Positions 11,821 to 23,893 of a stretch of DNA of 64,000 bases are shown here, one piece after another (positions within the stretch are counted from its first letter, which is position 1; each line of letters opens with the position of its first letter). A program made the translations under genes and the position numbers. The DNA lies in contig SNVD02007596.1 of the NCBI GenBank assembly GCA_013180625.2, forward strand, positions 124,001-188,000. Reading direction: 5' to 3'. The notes under the pieces are model-generated. The model made no database searches. It saw only the letters and a list, made by a program, of their open reading frames with translations, and was not told where the DNA came from. Source of the DNA: Boswellia sacra. Its lineage: Eukaryota; Streptophyta; Magnoliopsida; Sapindales; Burseraceae.

Positions 11821-12640
11821 GCGCACTTTGATATTTTATTGAAAAGATGTTTTATTCATAAATTCAACTTAGAATAGGTAATAAAAGAAAACATTTAAAG
11901 TTGCTAAAACTCAAAACTGCCTTTCAAATTTAGTTATTATCTTTTATGTGAAAATGCTTAAGCGCTTTAATATTTTATAAGTATTTTTATATATAGGTTA
12001 AACTTAATTAGACAATCAAAGAAAATAGTAAACCTCTTAAACATTAAAACAACCTCCCAACTCTAATCAGGTTCTTTCCTCTTTTTTTATGTTTTATAGT
12101 AAAATATTTATAATAGGATTGACAATTTTTTTTTACACGATAAGCTAATATGATATGAAAGCGATACAAAATTAGTGAGTTTGTGTTAATATGATTGTTA
12201 ATTGGATCATATTAATGTTAGAATACTTGACACGATTAATAAATATATTAGATTCATGTTTAAGATGTTTAACATACTAACCTATTTAATGACATAAATA
12301 ATTGAACATATCGGTGTCAAGAATAAATAATTAAAAAAATTAACCTATTTAATAACAAATTTAAAATATTTTAATTATTTGTTATATTAATTATTATTCA
12401 TATTAATAAATAATTTTTATTAATATAAATACATAGGATGTGATTGGTTAATTATATATATGTTGAATAATTAAATAAATAATATGTGTTGATATAATAT
12501 AATTATAATACGTTAGTAAATTCATGAGATATTTATTAAATGAGTTATATTCATGTGTCAAGAGTGATACCTATGTTGACCAAAGTTTTATTAGATTATT
12601 CCCTAAAATGACAAGCATTGTCACCCTCAGTGTCTGGCGG
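11821..12640. other. AT-rich spacer upstream of ECD
   Basis: Very A/T-rich, with TGACACGATTAATAAA-type words around 12225-12260. Similar words recur near 54360-54420, suggesting a decayed dispersed repeat. No gene seen. Confidence 0.4.
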
Positions 12641-12820
12641 CATGATTATTAAATTAAAATACATAGATATTATTAGCGGTTGTTCAGAAATTCTACAGAA
12701 ACGTCATCGTTTGGAGAGAAATGGAGACAAAAACCCTTTCCCTCTCCCGCTAAAACCCCAGAACATTCACGACTCACAATCACAAACCAAACCAGCGAAA
12801 CAACTCTGAAGCCACCGACG

Positions 12821-15800
12821 ATGGCAACGCAGTCACGTCTTCCAGACGACACCGTTTTCTATTCAATCTTCCCTGACTCATCTCTCTCCACTTCCTCTCT
12901 CCAATCCCTCCACCTCCAAATCCTCCACCATCTCTCCCCTCACATCTCCGATTACATCTGGCAACACGAGCCATTTTCTCTATCCATCTCTGCCGCAAAC
13001 ACCACTACCCCCATCCCTCACCTCTACGGCAACCTCCGCTTCGGCGACAACCTGGAAGACGAGTGGTTCGCCGTCTTCCTACTCTTCGTAATTTCCCGCG
13101 CGTTTCCAAACCTATCAATCCGCGTCTGGGACTCCGATGGCGAGTTCTTACTGATCGAAGCCGCCTTTCACCTTCCTCGCTGGCTCAACCCCGAGAATTC
13201 ACAAAATCGCTTGTTCATTCGCGGCGGTGATGTTCATATTATCCCCAGGAAGGCAATGCCGAGCCCTAACTTGGTTGATTCGTTGAAATTTCTAATCAGC
13301 CACGAGAACGAGTCGCGTGCCGCGGAATCTGTTCAAAATGCCATAAAGAGTAAGATTGCGGAGTATCCGGAGAGAGCAAAGAGGAATATGCATAACGTTA
13401 GGGTTAGGGTTCCGGTGTCGGTGGCTCAAGTGCTGAAGCACGAGCCGTGCTTGATTTCGCTTGCTGTGGAAGGGTTTTATGATAGAGACATCGATTCGAT
13501 GAAGTACGCAGCAAAAATGGAGAGGTTTTTGACGAAGGGGAAGGAGGAAGAGCTGGTTTTGGTGAATATGAAGATGTCACGTGCGATGTATGCGCAGTTG
13601 ATGCAGCAGACGTTTCAGGCGCCGAGGTGTTATCCAATGCCGAGTAGGAGTGGTGACGTGGCAGGGTATGTGGAGGCTGAGTTGGGGATGAAGACTGCTT
13701 GTGGCTTTGAGATGGCGTATTGGATGAGGAAAAAGGAGGGAGAGGAAGGGAAGGGGAGTACGTGGAGTAAGTATAAGGAGACTTTAGAGAAGATGGGCTA
13801 CTTTGAAGGGTTGATTCCAGGGTCGAAGGAGTACAAGAGGTTGATGGAGAATGCTGAGGAATATTACAAGAAGAGCAATTTGTTTTCGAGAACCAGGTAT
13901 AGATTTTCTGCTTTGTTTTTTTCATAATAGGATAGCTTTAGTTAAGGCGCCAAAATATGAGCAGAGTTAGCACTGATTTGTTAACTTATGCTATTATTTG
14001 ACATATGAGTGATTAATAGAATTTGTTGATACTGCCTATGTACTGTAGGGCACTGTTGGAGTGTTTTGAGTCTGAAAGCAACCCATAATCACATAACTTT
14101 GAGATAATTTCTAAGTAGTAAGCTTGACAAGGTCAGGGGTTTTATTCCTCAGAGCTACCTATTGAGTTTTCCGCTTCTCAAAGAATCTAGGGTGGCCTTG
14201 GTTTCTGAGTTGAACTTGCTGAGGGGTTTTGAATTATTATTATTACTATTATAATTTAAATGCCTAGTAACCTGCTTATTTTCTAGAGCTAACTGGGAAG
14301 ATTCGGAGTTTTGAGGGGCGAACCTACACGCTTAAAGGACTATAAGAATTTTATCACTGAAAATGTTTTTCCTGATGTTTTAATGTACTAGTTGAAGAAA
14401 CAGTTTTATGTGGTAATTTCTGTCTTCCTGATTTAGTTCAAAATAGTTGCTGTTAGTGCTAATGGCTTCAACTTTACTATTGTTGCTCTTGTGTTCATTT
14501 AGCATGTACCAATAAGATGTCTCCTTTCTTGCAGTGAGATGATGAGTGCTCCAGTGAAGCGCATAGATGAAATTCTTGCTTTTCCTCATTCAGCCAATGA
14601 TTTTAGGGGTCAGGATCTTCCTCCTCCAGATGATGATTCTTGGCTCTATGATGGTGAGGATGAGTTGAATTCTGCTCTTCAAGAGAGACAAAAGGAGTTA
14701 GAGCTTTATAATTCAAGACTCAAGGATAGACAAAAATCAAAAGAGTCACAGGACACTGGTCCTTCAACAGAGAAAAATTTAGATGATTTTGATCTTGGTG
14801 ATATAGCAAAAACCATGCAGGCTTTTGTCCATAAGGTATCTAGCTACAAAGGAGCTGAGGTTCCTGAAAATAGGTTAGTATATCTTTATATCCATCTCAG
14901 TCTCCTACATGTTTAATCACTCATTTCATCGATTATTACACACACAGAGACTCAAAATCTTGCAGATGCAGATTTTGCTTTGCTGTTGGTGTCTTTTTCC
15001 TCTGCTAAGCAAGCCTGATTTTTAGATAACCCCTTAATTTTTTATAAGTGGCATTATTTTATACAAATGAAACATCTGATCTCCTTTTGATCTTTTCTTT
15101 TTATAGGAACCTTGAAGAAGTTGACTTTGACGTGGACAGTTTTATTAAAGACATGGAATCAGTAATGAGGCAACAAGGTTTCCAAGACAGCACTAACAAT
15201 GATGATTTTGAGGAAGGGTCCTCTTCAGACCTGGATTTTGGTAAATATCATTCAAGTTTAGAAAAATTTAAATTTGCTGCATTTAATTATTTTTGTTTGT
15301 GGAATGTTATCATAAAAATTTACAGAATCTTTCTTTAGCTCTGTCTTTCTAAGGGGTTTCTTGCAATTTGGAAACTTTTTGAACTTTGCTATAATAGCTA
15401 AGATATTGAAGTAAATCCTATGTAGAAAATCAGTTATTACAATAGCCTTCTCTGGAGCTTAAATGACTAGAAGCTTGGCTTAGCCCTAACGGAACCAATA
15501 TCTCAAACAAGATGATGCCATGTGCAATAAGTTGCTTTGCCGTAGCACTTGGCCTCGGTGCATAAGAAACATGAGGTTTGCTGTTGACTTCGGCTTGTTT
15601 GGGGCTATGCCTGCAGGATGTGGTCCAAGGTTTACCCAATCCATGTGGAGGGGGTGATTTGCATGAGTCCAATGAACTTGCAACACAGTTTTCCCCAAAA
15701 GAAAAGGAGTTGACTATCAGTGCCATGTCTTTAGTAAAATGCTGATAAAGATAATTATTATAGAGTGTCCACTTCTTGAGTTCAGAATTATAATAATGAA

Positions 15801-16865
15801 CGTGAGACTCTATTTGCCTTTTGAGTTTACTAATATGCAGCTGCTTCTTTTCTATACTGCCATGTTCATGTATACTTCCGTGCATGACATTGACTCTGCC
15901 AGAATCAAGCAAGATGCTATTATTGCAAGAAAAGTGTGTGGGTCCCTTTTTTTTTAATATATTTTCATTTATTGTTGAGGTTCTTTTAAATTTGTTAATG
16001 ATGTTCACAGATGATTTTGAGGATGGGAGTGATTTTGCTGATGAAGATGATGATGGAGAGGATTCTTTTATGCATTCTTATTCGGATGCTTTGAGCAATG
16101 AACTGAAGGACACCACTCTCAAGAAGAGTTTCATACATGCAAATGAAGAATCTTCCAAGAAAAATGAGGTTTTTTTTTTGGGCCTTTAAATGTGATTTAG
16201 TATATTCTGAAGTTTATGTTGCAAATGAATGGTAACTTATGTCATGCTATTGTGGAACATGGATGGTCTGTTTTGAAGTTCTTCTAGGTGCCAGAACTGG
16301 TGTAGTTAATTTGGTTTTTATCTGCTATGGTCTTTAGGATATTGGTGAAAAATGATCCAAAATCATAGTTCATGTCGTTAAATTCTACTTGCATTGATCT
16401 TGCATTATATTCCTGGAGTTGATGTGTTAAATAATTCCTTGCATGCACATAGTCACATGATTAAAATAATAAACATTTTAGTTCTTGTTAACAATATCCT
16501 ATTATAAGGGAACATGCATCTATATATATAATTTTGACAGGTGTCTGTTCTATTCAGTCCATGTTCCCTTCCCATTTGAATGTCTATAATTGTAGAAAAC
16601 CGTTTGCTCTTTCTACTTTTTTTTTAGTCGTTTTTGGTCTCTTAAATAAAAGTGTCTGACGGATGAATTTGTTTTATGGATGCAGGGAACATCAAATGCC
16701 ACAGAGGAGATGGATGAGGATTTTACACCTGTGGACGTGGATGTGAACCTTGTGAAGAACCTCCTTGACTCCTATTCTTCCCAGCAAGGTCTCCCTGGTC
16801 CTACTTCCAATTTGCTTGGGCTCATGGGTCTTAAACTGCCTCAAGATACTAACAGGACCAAATGA
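12821..16865 (+). CDS. ECD: ecdysoneless (ECD/SGT1-type) homologue, 5 exons
   Basis: Exons 12821-13896, 14535-14873, 15107-15240, 16011-16168 and 16686-16865 join in phase to 628 codons plus TGA. The start at 12821 (GACGATGGC) is chosen over an in-frame ATG at 12680, because the intervening 47 residues look like translated leader. The first exon holds the conserved ECD core: LPDDTVFYSIFPD, then GDNLEDEWFAVFLLF, WDSDGEFLLIEAA, WLNPEN..NRLFIRGG, and ERAKRNMHNVRVRVPVSVAQVL. The later exons carry the C-terminal acidic region (PPDDDSWLYDGEDELNSAL, FDVDSFIKDMESVM, DDFEDGSDFADEDDDGED) and end NLLGLMGLKLPQDTNRTK. In animals and yeast ECD acts in cell-cycle control, pre-mRNA splicing and p53 or transcription-factor regulation; the plant role is little defined. 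Length and domain order fit the family. Confidence 0.93.
15241..16010 (+). other. ECD intron 3 with a GC-richer insert
   Basis: The intron between ECD exons 3 and 4 contains a GC-richer patch at about 15440-15730, open on the minus strand, that differs from the surrounding T-rich intron sequence. It may be a transposon fragment. I recognise no domain in it. Confidence 0.35.
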
Positions 16866-17499
16866 TATGCTAGTGCTTTCGATCTTCCTTTCCAACTTTC
16901 ACTTTCTTGTATATAAAACATGAACGGGCTAACCCTCCCATGTACGTTGTGATTATCCAGAGAGGTTTTTTTTTTTTTTTTCAAACAATAAAAAAGTGAG
17001 TGGCTTTCCCAAGAATATTGGAATTTAATCATTTTCTTCATTCCCCTAATTGATAATATCATATTTTATGATCAAAAGAACCAATTCAATAATTAAATGA
17101 TAATAATTAAGATAAATGATATCATAATTTTATATCAATTTATATGAATGGGCTTGTGTAATTGAAATTGTAAGTTGAGAGTATCTCTCCCTGGAAAATG
17201 GACGAAACGGTAGGCCCTGTTTAGTTATTTCCTTTGCCTATTTTTTCCGTTTTCATTTTCAGGCAAAAATCTTGAAGCATGTGCAATGTTTGATTAGGTA
17301 TTTTTATTGAATAATCCTCTTAAAAACAAAAATAATTTTTCTTATTTTCAATCAAAATAATTTTATTATTTTAATATAAACTATATTGACAATTAAATAT
17401 TATATTTTAATTATTTTATAAGATTAAAAGATAAAAAATATTTTTTATTTTTTAAAATTATAATTTATTTAAAATGAAAATATAAAATACATATAATAA
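16866..17499. other. ECD 3' UTR and spacer
   Basis: The ECD 3' UTR follows, with AATAAA at about 16987-16992 as a possible poly(A) signal. From 17215 there is a GGCCCTGTTTAG-started stretch that could be the left end of an older MITE into which the LTR element inserted. Confidence 0.4.
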
Positions 17500-17504
17500 A
17501 ATAT

Positions 17505-17898
17505 TAATGCAGCATGGTTTATTTTTACGTTAGAGATAATTAAGTCTTTTCGATAATTTAATTATTTAAAGTCTAATTTAATTAGGAATTTTATGATTTA
17601 GGGATTTTAACTCAATTAGGGATCTTGACTTTTCCTAATTTGATTTAAACATAAATTGATAGTTTAGGGATTTTAACTCAAATAAGGATTTTGACTTTCC
17701 TAATTTGACTCAAATTTTAATATGTCTTAATTAGTATAAATATATGGTTTCATTATTATTTTACGAGGCATTGATTATTTGATATATTAAAAGAGTATGC
17801 AGACAAATTATTGGATTGTTGGTTGATTGTGAGTGAGTGTGAGTGATTGTTGAGTGAGTGTTTGATTTTGGTTTATTCTTGTTTTATGTTCCCCGTTA
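17505..17898 (+). repeat. 5' LTR of the gag-only retrotransposon
   Basis: Starts TAATGCAGCATGG and ends CCCCGTTA. The matching 3' copy has the canonical TG...CA ends, so both ends of this copy have mutated. Contains the same TGAGTGAGTGTGAGTGATTG tract as the 3' copy. Confidence 0.9.
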
Positions 17899-18526
17899 AT
17901 TTGGTATTAGAGTCTACCATCGTTCCACAAAATTTATTCTAATTCCATAAACCCCAAACACAGCCACTGTTTGTTACTGTTTATCACTGAAGTTACTGTT
18001 CATCATCAGCCACCGACGCCTCACCCATCACCGAATATATCAATTTGTAGATCGGACCGTTCCCATCATTATTTCCTTCATTAACGTCACCAGAATCCCA
18101 CTGGAAACTCTTCAAAATCCTCAAAAATCGTTCGTCGCCGTTACTGTTCATAGCCTCCGATCGGTGAGTGGTGCCTCACCTCCACCAGCAAGTCATAGAT
18201 CGGCCCCTCCCCGTCAACTTTCCATTCTTTGCTGACTGTTAATATCTATCGAAAAGTCTTCAAAACTTAAAAAAAAAAAAAAAAAAGATTTTAGCCTTGC
18301 TTGGATAATATCAGTCAGCCCCTGAACCCTTGAAGAGTTATTGAAGTCCTCTAATGTCTCAGAATTTGTAGTTTAACCCATTTTTGTGTTGTTTTTCATA
18401 CCTTTGACTTTTGCAGTTTAGTCCTAATGGCTTATTGGGGGTTATCAAAGCAACTACGAACATAAGAAACATAAGATTGCCTTCAATAAACGTTTAGATT
18501 TTTATGGGATTCATTATCGTCCTTAT

Positions 18527-18991
18527 GTGAAAATTATTCTTTCTGGCTTCCGTCGTTATCATGTTAAAGAGATTTTTCACTGGTTTGATAGCTTGGAGCG
18601 ATATTTTTATGATGTAGATCTTTCAGAAGATGTGATGGTTGATTGTGATGTAACCCAACTGAGAGATTTTGTTTTTGAATGGTTGATAGTTAAGCGCAAA
18701 TATCCAGGAAGAACGGGAGAACTTTCAACATGGGATGAGATGAAACGTTTAGTAATTGATACTTTTATACCTTCATATCTTAGGCCTAGATATATGCCTA
18801 AGCGTCAAAAAGTGGTAAGTTATCGATATCAAAATCATGAGTATTGTGATAAGAAAATTAATTTGGATCTATTAGATAGATTAATTGCCCAATACGATGA
18901 GTTTTGTAAGAATTTATCTATTATTACTCAAACACCTCCCCAAAGTAGTCCTTCTTCTATCTTTACCCCATATCCTAGTGAGAAAGTCTAA
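18527..18991 (+). pseudogene. retrotransposon gag-like fragment
   Basis: The open frame extends upstream to about 18430 without an ATG start. The peptide around FHWFDSLERYFYDVDLSED, then LRDFVFEWL and TWDEMKRLVIDTFIPSYL, follows the spacing of the Ty3/gypsy gag (Retrotrans_gag) domain, in which the usual ALxWW-like position here reads FEWL. The frame stops at 18991. Further open pieces (about 19000-19205 and 19223-19582, Glu/Lys/Val-rich) are separated by stop codons and have no zinc knuckle or protease that I can see. It is a remnant and not a working gene. Confidence 0.7.
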
Positions 18992-19700
18992 CCTACCAAG
19001 TGTAAACTTATAGAAGATAAAGTTCTATGTGCAAGAGAAGAAATTGAGAAAGATGTTGAGAAAGTAGCTTTGGATGATGAAGTTCCAAGTAAGATTGATC
19101 ATGAGGTTGAGATTCATGTTGAAGTTAAGATTGAAGAGAGTTCTAGTAAGGTAGAGCTTATAGATGAATTCAAGTCTATGAATGTTGCAAATTTCAAGGT
19201 TGAATAGCATCCTATTGAAGTTGTGCCAGTGGTTGATAAGAAGCTAATTGAAATCATCCATCTATCTAAAAAAGAAGGTTGCACACCAAAGATTGAAGTT
19301 GAAGTCTCCAAACCGAAGATTGAAGTTGAATTATCTCATGAAAAAAAATTTTTTGAGTCTTCAAAACTATTTCAAGAAGTTATCTCCAAGTCCAAAATTG
19401 ACGTTGATTTCTTGGGAGTCTCTAATGTATTGGATCAAAGCTCAAACCAAGGCATGCTTATCTCTATTTTGAACTCTCCTATGATGTGGATTGTTTCTTC
19501 TCCAACATTGATGTCCATCAAAGCAATATTGCCTAATTTTCAATCGCTAGTATCTATGTTCTTAGATTATCGTGAAGCGTAGACTTGGATCGATGACATT
19601 CTGATGTTTATGCAAGACAAAACTTGGTGCTTTCTCGTGTTTTGACAATATCCGCCTTGAGCAACTCGCCAAGGGTCGAGTTTTCTAAGCGGGGGAGAAT

Positions 19701-20111
19701 TGATGCAGCATGGTTTATTTTTACGTTAGGGATAATTAAGTCTTTTCAATAATTTAGTTATTTAAAGTTTAATTGAATTAGAAATTTTATGATTTAGGGA
19801 TTTTAACTCAATTAGAGATCTTGATTTTTCCTAATTTGATTTAAACCCAAATTGATAGTTTAGGGATTTTGACTTAAACAGGGATTTTGACTCAAATAGA
19901 GATTTTTACTTTCCTAATTTGACTTAAATTCTAAGATGTCTTAATTAGAATAAATATAGGGTGTTATTATTATTTCGGGAGACATTGATTATTTGATATA
20001 TTAAAAGAGTATTTAGACATATTGTTGGATTGTTGGTTGATTGTGAGTGAGCGTGAGTGATTGTTGAGTGAGTGTTTGATCTTGGTTTGTTTTTGTTACG
20101 ATTCCCCATCA
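19701..20111 (+). repeat. 3' LTR of the gag-only retrotransposon
   Basis: Begins TGATGCAGCATGG directly after the polypurine tract and ends ATTCCCCATCA, followed by target duplication AATAT. Aligns throughout with 17505-17898, with scattered substitutions and a slightly greater length. Confidence 0.92.
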
Positions 20112-20116
20112 AATAT

Positions 20117-20460
20117 ATTTTTATATAATTTAAAAAGTGTTGGCATAACCTTTGTTCTCATATTTAACTAGAGTTTTTTGAAATAAAAACACATAATTTT
20201 AATCAAACAGCCAGTAGCTATTTATTGTTTTAGTAAAAAGTGTAATCTTTCAAATATTATAGAAAAATTGTATTAAAAATTAAAGTGAAATAAGGAAAGA
20301 ATCTAGTAAGGCAAAGACATGACTTAAGTGGCCAATGAAATCTAAGTCATAACTGTATGTGTTTGGTTTCTTCCTTGAGTGGGCCAAGTATCACGCAATC
20401 AGGTTCGCGCTATTAGTCTAAACCTCAACAACTCTACTTCGCAAACGTCCAAGATATCTA
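20117..20460. other. spacer between two mobile elements
   Basis: AT-rich. A TTTAATCAAACAGCC word near 20195-20212 is roughly complementary to GGCCCTGTTTAGTTA near 17215, which could mark the far end of an older MITE split by the LTR element. No gene seen. Confidence 0.35.
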
Positions 20461-20463
20461 TAA

Positions 20464-21429
20464 GGGCCGTTTGGTATATGGTAATGTCGAGATGGGAATG
20501 GAAATCTAATTTTTAACCCATGTTTGAAAGCCATTTTACAATTTTTAAACTCGGAAATGTAATTGTCTCGTGGGTTTCAGATTCCTGCTTGATGGGGTAA
20601 TCCTAAACCCTTTCACTACTTGAGTTTAGGATGGCCCGGAATCCCAAACCCACCGGTACCACTCCATCTTCATCTTCACAAATCTTCCCTCATCGATTCA
20701 TCGTCACTGCCATCTCCAAAACATAAACCGCAATTCCAACCTCAAAACCCATTGCTTAATCGACACACAAGCAATGAAAATAATAAAAAAAAATAGAGGA
20801 ATAAGAAAGGGAGAGGAAGACGAGGAGAGTCGGGGACAACTCCCTCCACCTGCACGAGAGGAAGACGAGAGAGAGGGTGGTGGGTGGCAGCGGCGGTAAT
20901 GGCCTCCACCTTCGCCTCTGCCTTTGTCTCTCTCTCTCTCTCTCTCTTTGTGTCTTGGTTTGGCAACAACTGTGTGTGGACAGAACTTTGAGTGGCTGGA
21001 TGTGGGCAGAGTCTTGAGTTTTGGCAACTGGAGGAAGACAACAGGAGGCAAAGCAAACAGACGATGAAGAAGAATAGAGGAATTGAGCGTCGGAGCGTTG
21101 CTTATGGTGGTTGGCAGTGACAGAGCGTTGTTTGTGTGCAATGGCGGTTCTTTTGACGAAAATAGGTGGACAAGAAGGACAGAGGATAAAAAAAATTAAG
21201 TATTTTTAAAATATTAAAAAAATTTAATTATTAAGTTTATAGGCAGAAAGAATAAAATTAACAAGTTCTTGTGTATAATCAAATATAATGATCTAATTCT
21301 TATAATAATTAAGAACAAAATTTTTATCAATAACTTAATACAATAATATTAAGAGATCAAATTTATATATTTTATTTTTCAGTAATATAAACCGTATTCA
21401 AATATACATTCTCGTATACCAAACGGCCC
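20464..21429. mobile_element. PIF/Harbinger-type non-autonomous element
   Basis: Terminal inverted repeats GGGCCGTTTGGTATA (20464 onward) and TATACCAAACGGCCC (ending 21429) match perfectly. They are flanked by TAA on both sides (20461-20463 and 21430-21432), the TWA target duplication and GG-started, GTTTGG-containing terminal repeat of PIF/Harbinger elements. The 966-bp body has no transposase. Its centre (20700-21140) is GC-richer with a (TC)n run, and the minus-strand frame there is low-complexity. It lies about 200 bp upstream of the NIC1 start codon, so it probably forms part of that gene's promoter. Confidence 0.85.
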
Positions 21430-21635
21430 TAACAGTCCAATCTAGTCTCCGAAACCTTCCAACCATACCAATTACCAAACGCATCCCCTTGTATTTTATT
21501 AATATTCGCCCTTTTGACTTGCGACTCCCCAACAACCCCTTGCCCCTTCCATACTCCAACACCACTAATAAGAAAACCATAAGAATAACAGAGTTTTTCT
21601 TTTTTCTTCTATATTAGTAGGAGAAGGGGAAGAAA

Positions 21636-23893
21636 ATGGTCTCGCAATTTGTTGATATGCTGAAGAACGAGCTTCCCTTTGAACAGGAGTCTCTGTTCTT
21701 GTCTGAACATATTAAGACCGGTCTTGTTCTTGTTGACGTTGTTAATGGCTTCTGTACCGTCGGTGCTGGCAACTTGGTAATTTCTCCTTCCTTATTACTT
21801 CTTGCGCTTTGTTTCATTTTATTCTGCATATTCAAACCAACCCCACAATACGCATTGCTTCATTTTTTAACTGTTTTCAACAAATTATAATGTTCTCTAC
21901 AGTTTCTTAGTTGATTTCATTTGTGGTTTTAGTTTCTTGTGCAATAAACAACGCTTTAGCAACCCTAAGGCTGGTTGTAGATGATACTTCTGTTACGATT
22001 CTCGATCAAAAGTTGGGATTTTTTACGCAAAAGTCTTTCCTTTGAGTTGATATTCATGTGGGTTCCTATTCTTACAGGCTCCAAACCAGCCTAATAAACA
22101 AATATCTCAAATGGTAGACGAGTCGGTCAAACTTGCCAGAACATTTTGTGAGAAGAAATGGCCTGTCTTTGCTTTTCTTGATTCACATCATCCTGATGTC
22201 CCTGAGCCCCCATACCCTCCTCATTGCATTATTGGAACAGATGAAGCAGAACTAGTTCCAGGTACCTATGCTATTATTGTTATTGTTTGATTTTTTTTTT
22301 TTTTTTTTTTTGCTTCATTGGTTAAGTTATTGCAAGTTATTGGCTGCATATGTTTAATAAAGCAGTGACTAGATTAGCAAGCCCATTTACCCTTTGTTGA
22401 GTTGTTTTTGGCGGTATTTTGCAGCATTGCAATGGATAAAGAATGAAAGTAATGTAACTCTTAGGTGCAAGGATTGTATTGATGGGTTTCTGGGATCCAT
22501 TGACAAAGATGGATCCAACATGTTTGTAAGTTGGGTGAAGAACAATCAGATTAAAGATGTGAGTATTTCTAATTTTTCAGAAGGAAATGGTTTCTGTTCA
22601 TTGTGTGTGTATTACTGGTTGATTTGGGGAACAAATTAGTAGATGATTGCATGAATTCTATTCATTTCTGTCTAATCTTGTCTATCTTTATGGCTTCTGA
22701 AGATACTGGTGGTAGGGATATGCACAGATATATGTGTGCTTGACTTTGTATGCTCAACACTATCTGCACGAAATCGTGGTTTGCTTGCCCCTCTGGAGAA
22801 TGTGATCGTATATTCACATGGTTGTGCAACCTATGATTTGCCCCTTCATGTTGCCAGAACTATCAAAGATTCTTTGGCTCACCCACAGGTATGTCAAATT
22901 ACTAAATAGTTGTCTTGTGGCGGATATTTCTGTTACTTTAAATTGTTAATTTTGCTAAATTTTGTAGCCTTTGGTCGAAATTTGAAACAAACATTAATTC
23001 TGGCTGAGGTACTTGGTATATGTGAGCCTGCAAATTTTGTATTTTCAAACTTGAACTGAATTAGAAGATTGCAGGAAGTATGACTTCTATCGAATCATAA
23101 ATGGATAATAGTAACAGGTTCTGAGAAAAACGATTTAGACAAGAAAAATTGCTATGTAGTGATGGATCTTGTCTTGATTCCTTTGTATATGATTTGATTG
23201 GTGTTAAGGCAATTTTCTTAGTAGGTACATTCCTGAAGTTTGGTAACTTTGGTTGTTAATTTGGTCATGCAGTATGATGCTATTGTTGATGTAATGCCTA
23301 AGTTTTTTAAGTTGTTAAATATTCCAAGTAATAGGTCATATGTTTACGGATGTTAGAATGGAGATAAATATATGGTTGACAGACTAGAGCTGTAATAACT
23401 TCTGTAAAATTAACGCCACTGCAGAAAGCATTATTTAGAGATTGAAGAGAGTCCATATATTTCTGATTTTCCAATACATATCCCTCCTTTGCTCTCTCAT
23501 TAGTTGAGGAATGAACTTTTTATTCATTTTCAGAAGAGGATTTATACCGTTGGTAGTTTTTGATCTTGCTTTGTTTTAAATCACAAAAGCATTTGTCTAG
23601 TGATGCGAGAGTTCTGTATAAACTTTGAAACTAAATATTATCAGTGTCAAACTTTTACATGCAGATGGGTTCTGTGATGCACATCATTAACTGCATAAAC
23701 TCTGAAAGCAAAATGTGAATGAAAAAAATTGTGATCTGCTTATCTGTTCATTGATTAAAGAATTGTGCTTCTAGATACTCATTTTTCTTATTCATGGCAG
23801 GATTTGATGCATCACATAGGACTTTACATGGCCAAGGGAAGGGGAGCCAAGGTTGTATCCGAGGTGTCATTTGGTGCATCAAAAGAGCAATGA
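21636..23893 (+). CDS. NIC1: nicotinamidase (isochorismatase-like hydrolase), 5 exons
   Basis: Hydrolyses nicotinamide to nicotinate plus ammonia, the entry step of the plant NAD salvage (Preiss-Handler) cycle, in the cytosol. Exons 21636-21776, 22078-22261, 22425-22558, 22703-22888 and 23801-23893 join in phase to 245 residues, the usual size. Visible catalytic triad: Asp34 in LVLVDVVNGFC, Lys124 in RCKDCIDGF, and nucleophile Cys164 in GICTDICVLDF. The DSHHPD motif (82-87) is the metal-binding site. GLYMAKGRGAKVVSE forms the C-terminus, as in Arabidopsis NIC1. No signal peptide is visible. The leader between the Harbinger-type element (ending 21429) and the ATG is about 200 bp. The gene converges on NET2 downstream. 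Confidence 0.95.

Larger units (their letters stand above)
17505..20111 (+). mobile_element. non-autonomous LTR retrotransposon, gag remnant, no pol (Ty3/gypsy-like)
   Basis: The two long terminal repeats are 17505-17898 and 19701-20111, alike along their whole length but clearly diverged. The element is flanked by a perfect 5-bp target duplication, AATAT at 17500-17504 and 20112-20116. Next to the 5' LTR, TGGTATTAGAGT at 17902-17913 fits a primer binding site for the initiator-Met tRNA. A purine tract, AAGCGGGGGAGAAT, ends at 19700, directly before the 3' LTR. The 1.8-kb interior has a gag-like frame around 18430-18991 but no protease, reverse transcriptase, RNase H or integrase. Ty3/gypsy affiliation is inferred from the gag pattern and the polypurine tract. 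Confidence 0.9.

Noticed and set aside
13404..13925. 173-codon minus-strand frame
   Set aside because: Shadow of ECD exon 1. Ser/Thr/Pro bias comes from reading the opposite strand.
15430..16008. 192-codon minus-strand frame
   Set aside because: Lies in ECD intron 3 and runs into an ECD exon antisense. No domain recognised.
20704..21141. 145-codon minus-strand frame inside the Harbinger-type element
   Set aside because: Low-complexity Ser/Pro/Leu/Arg content over (TC)n sequence. No DDE transposase or Myb-like motif, so it is a compositional open frame.
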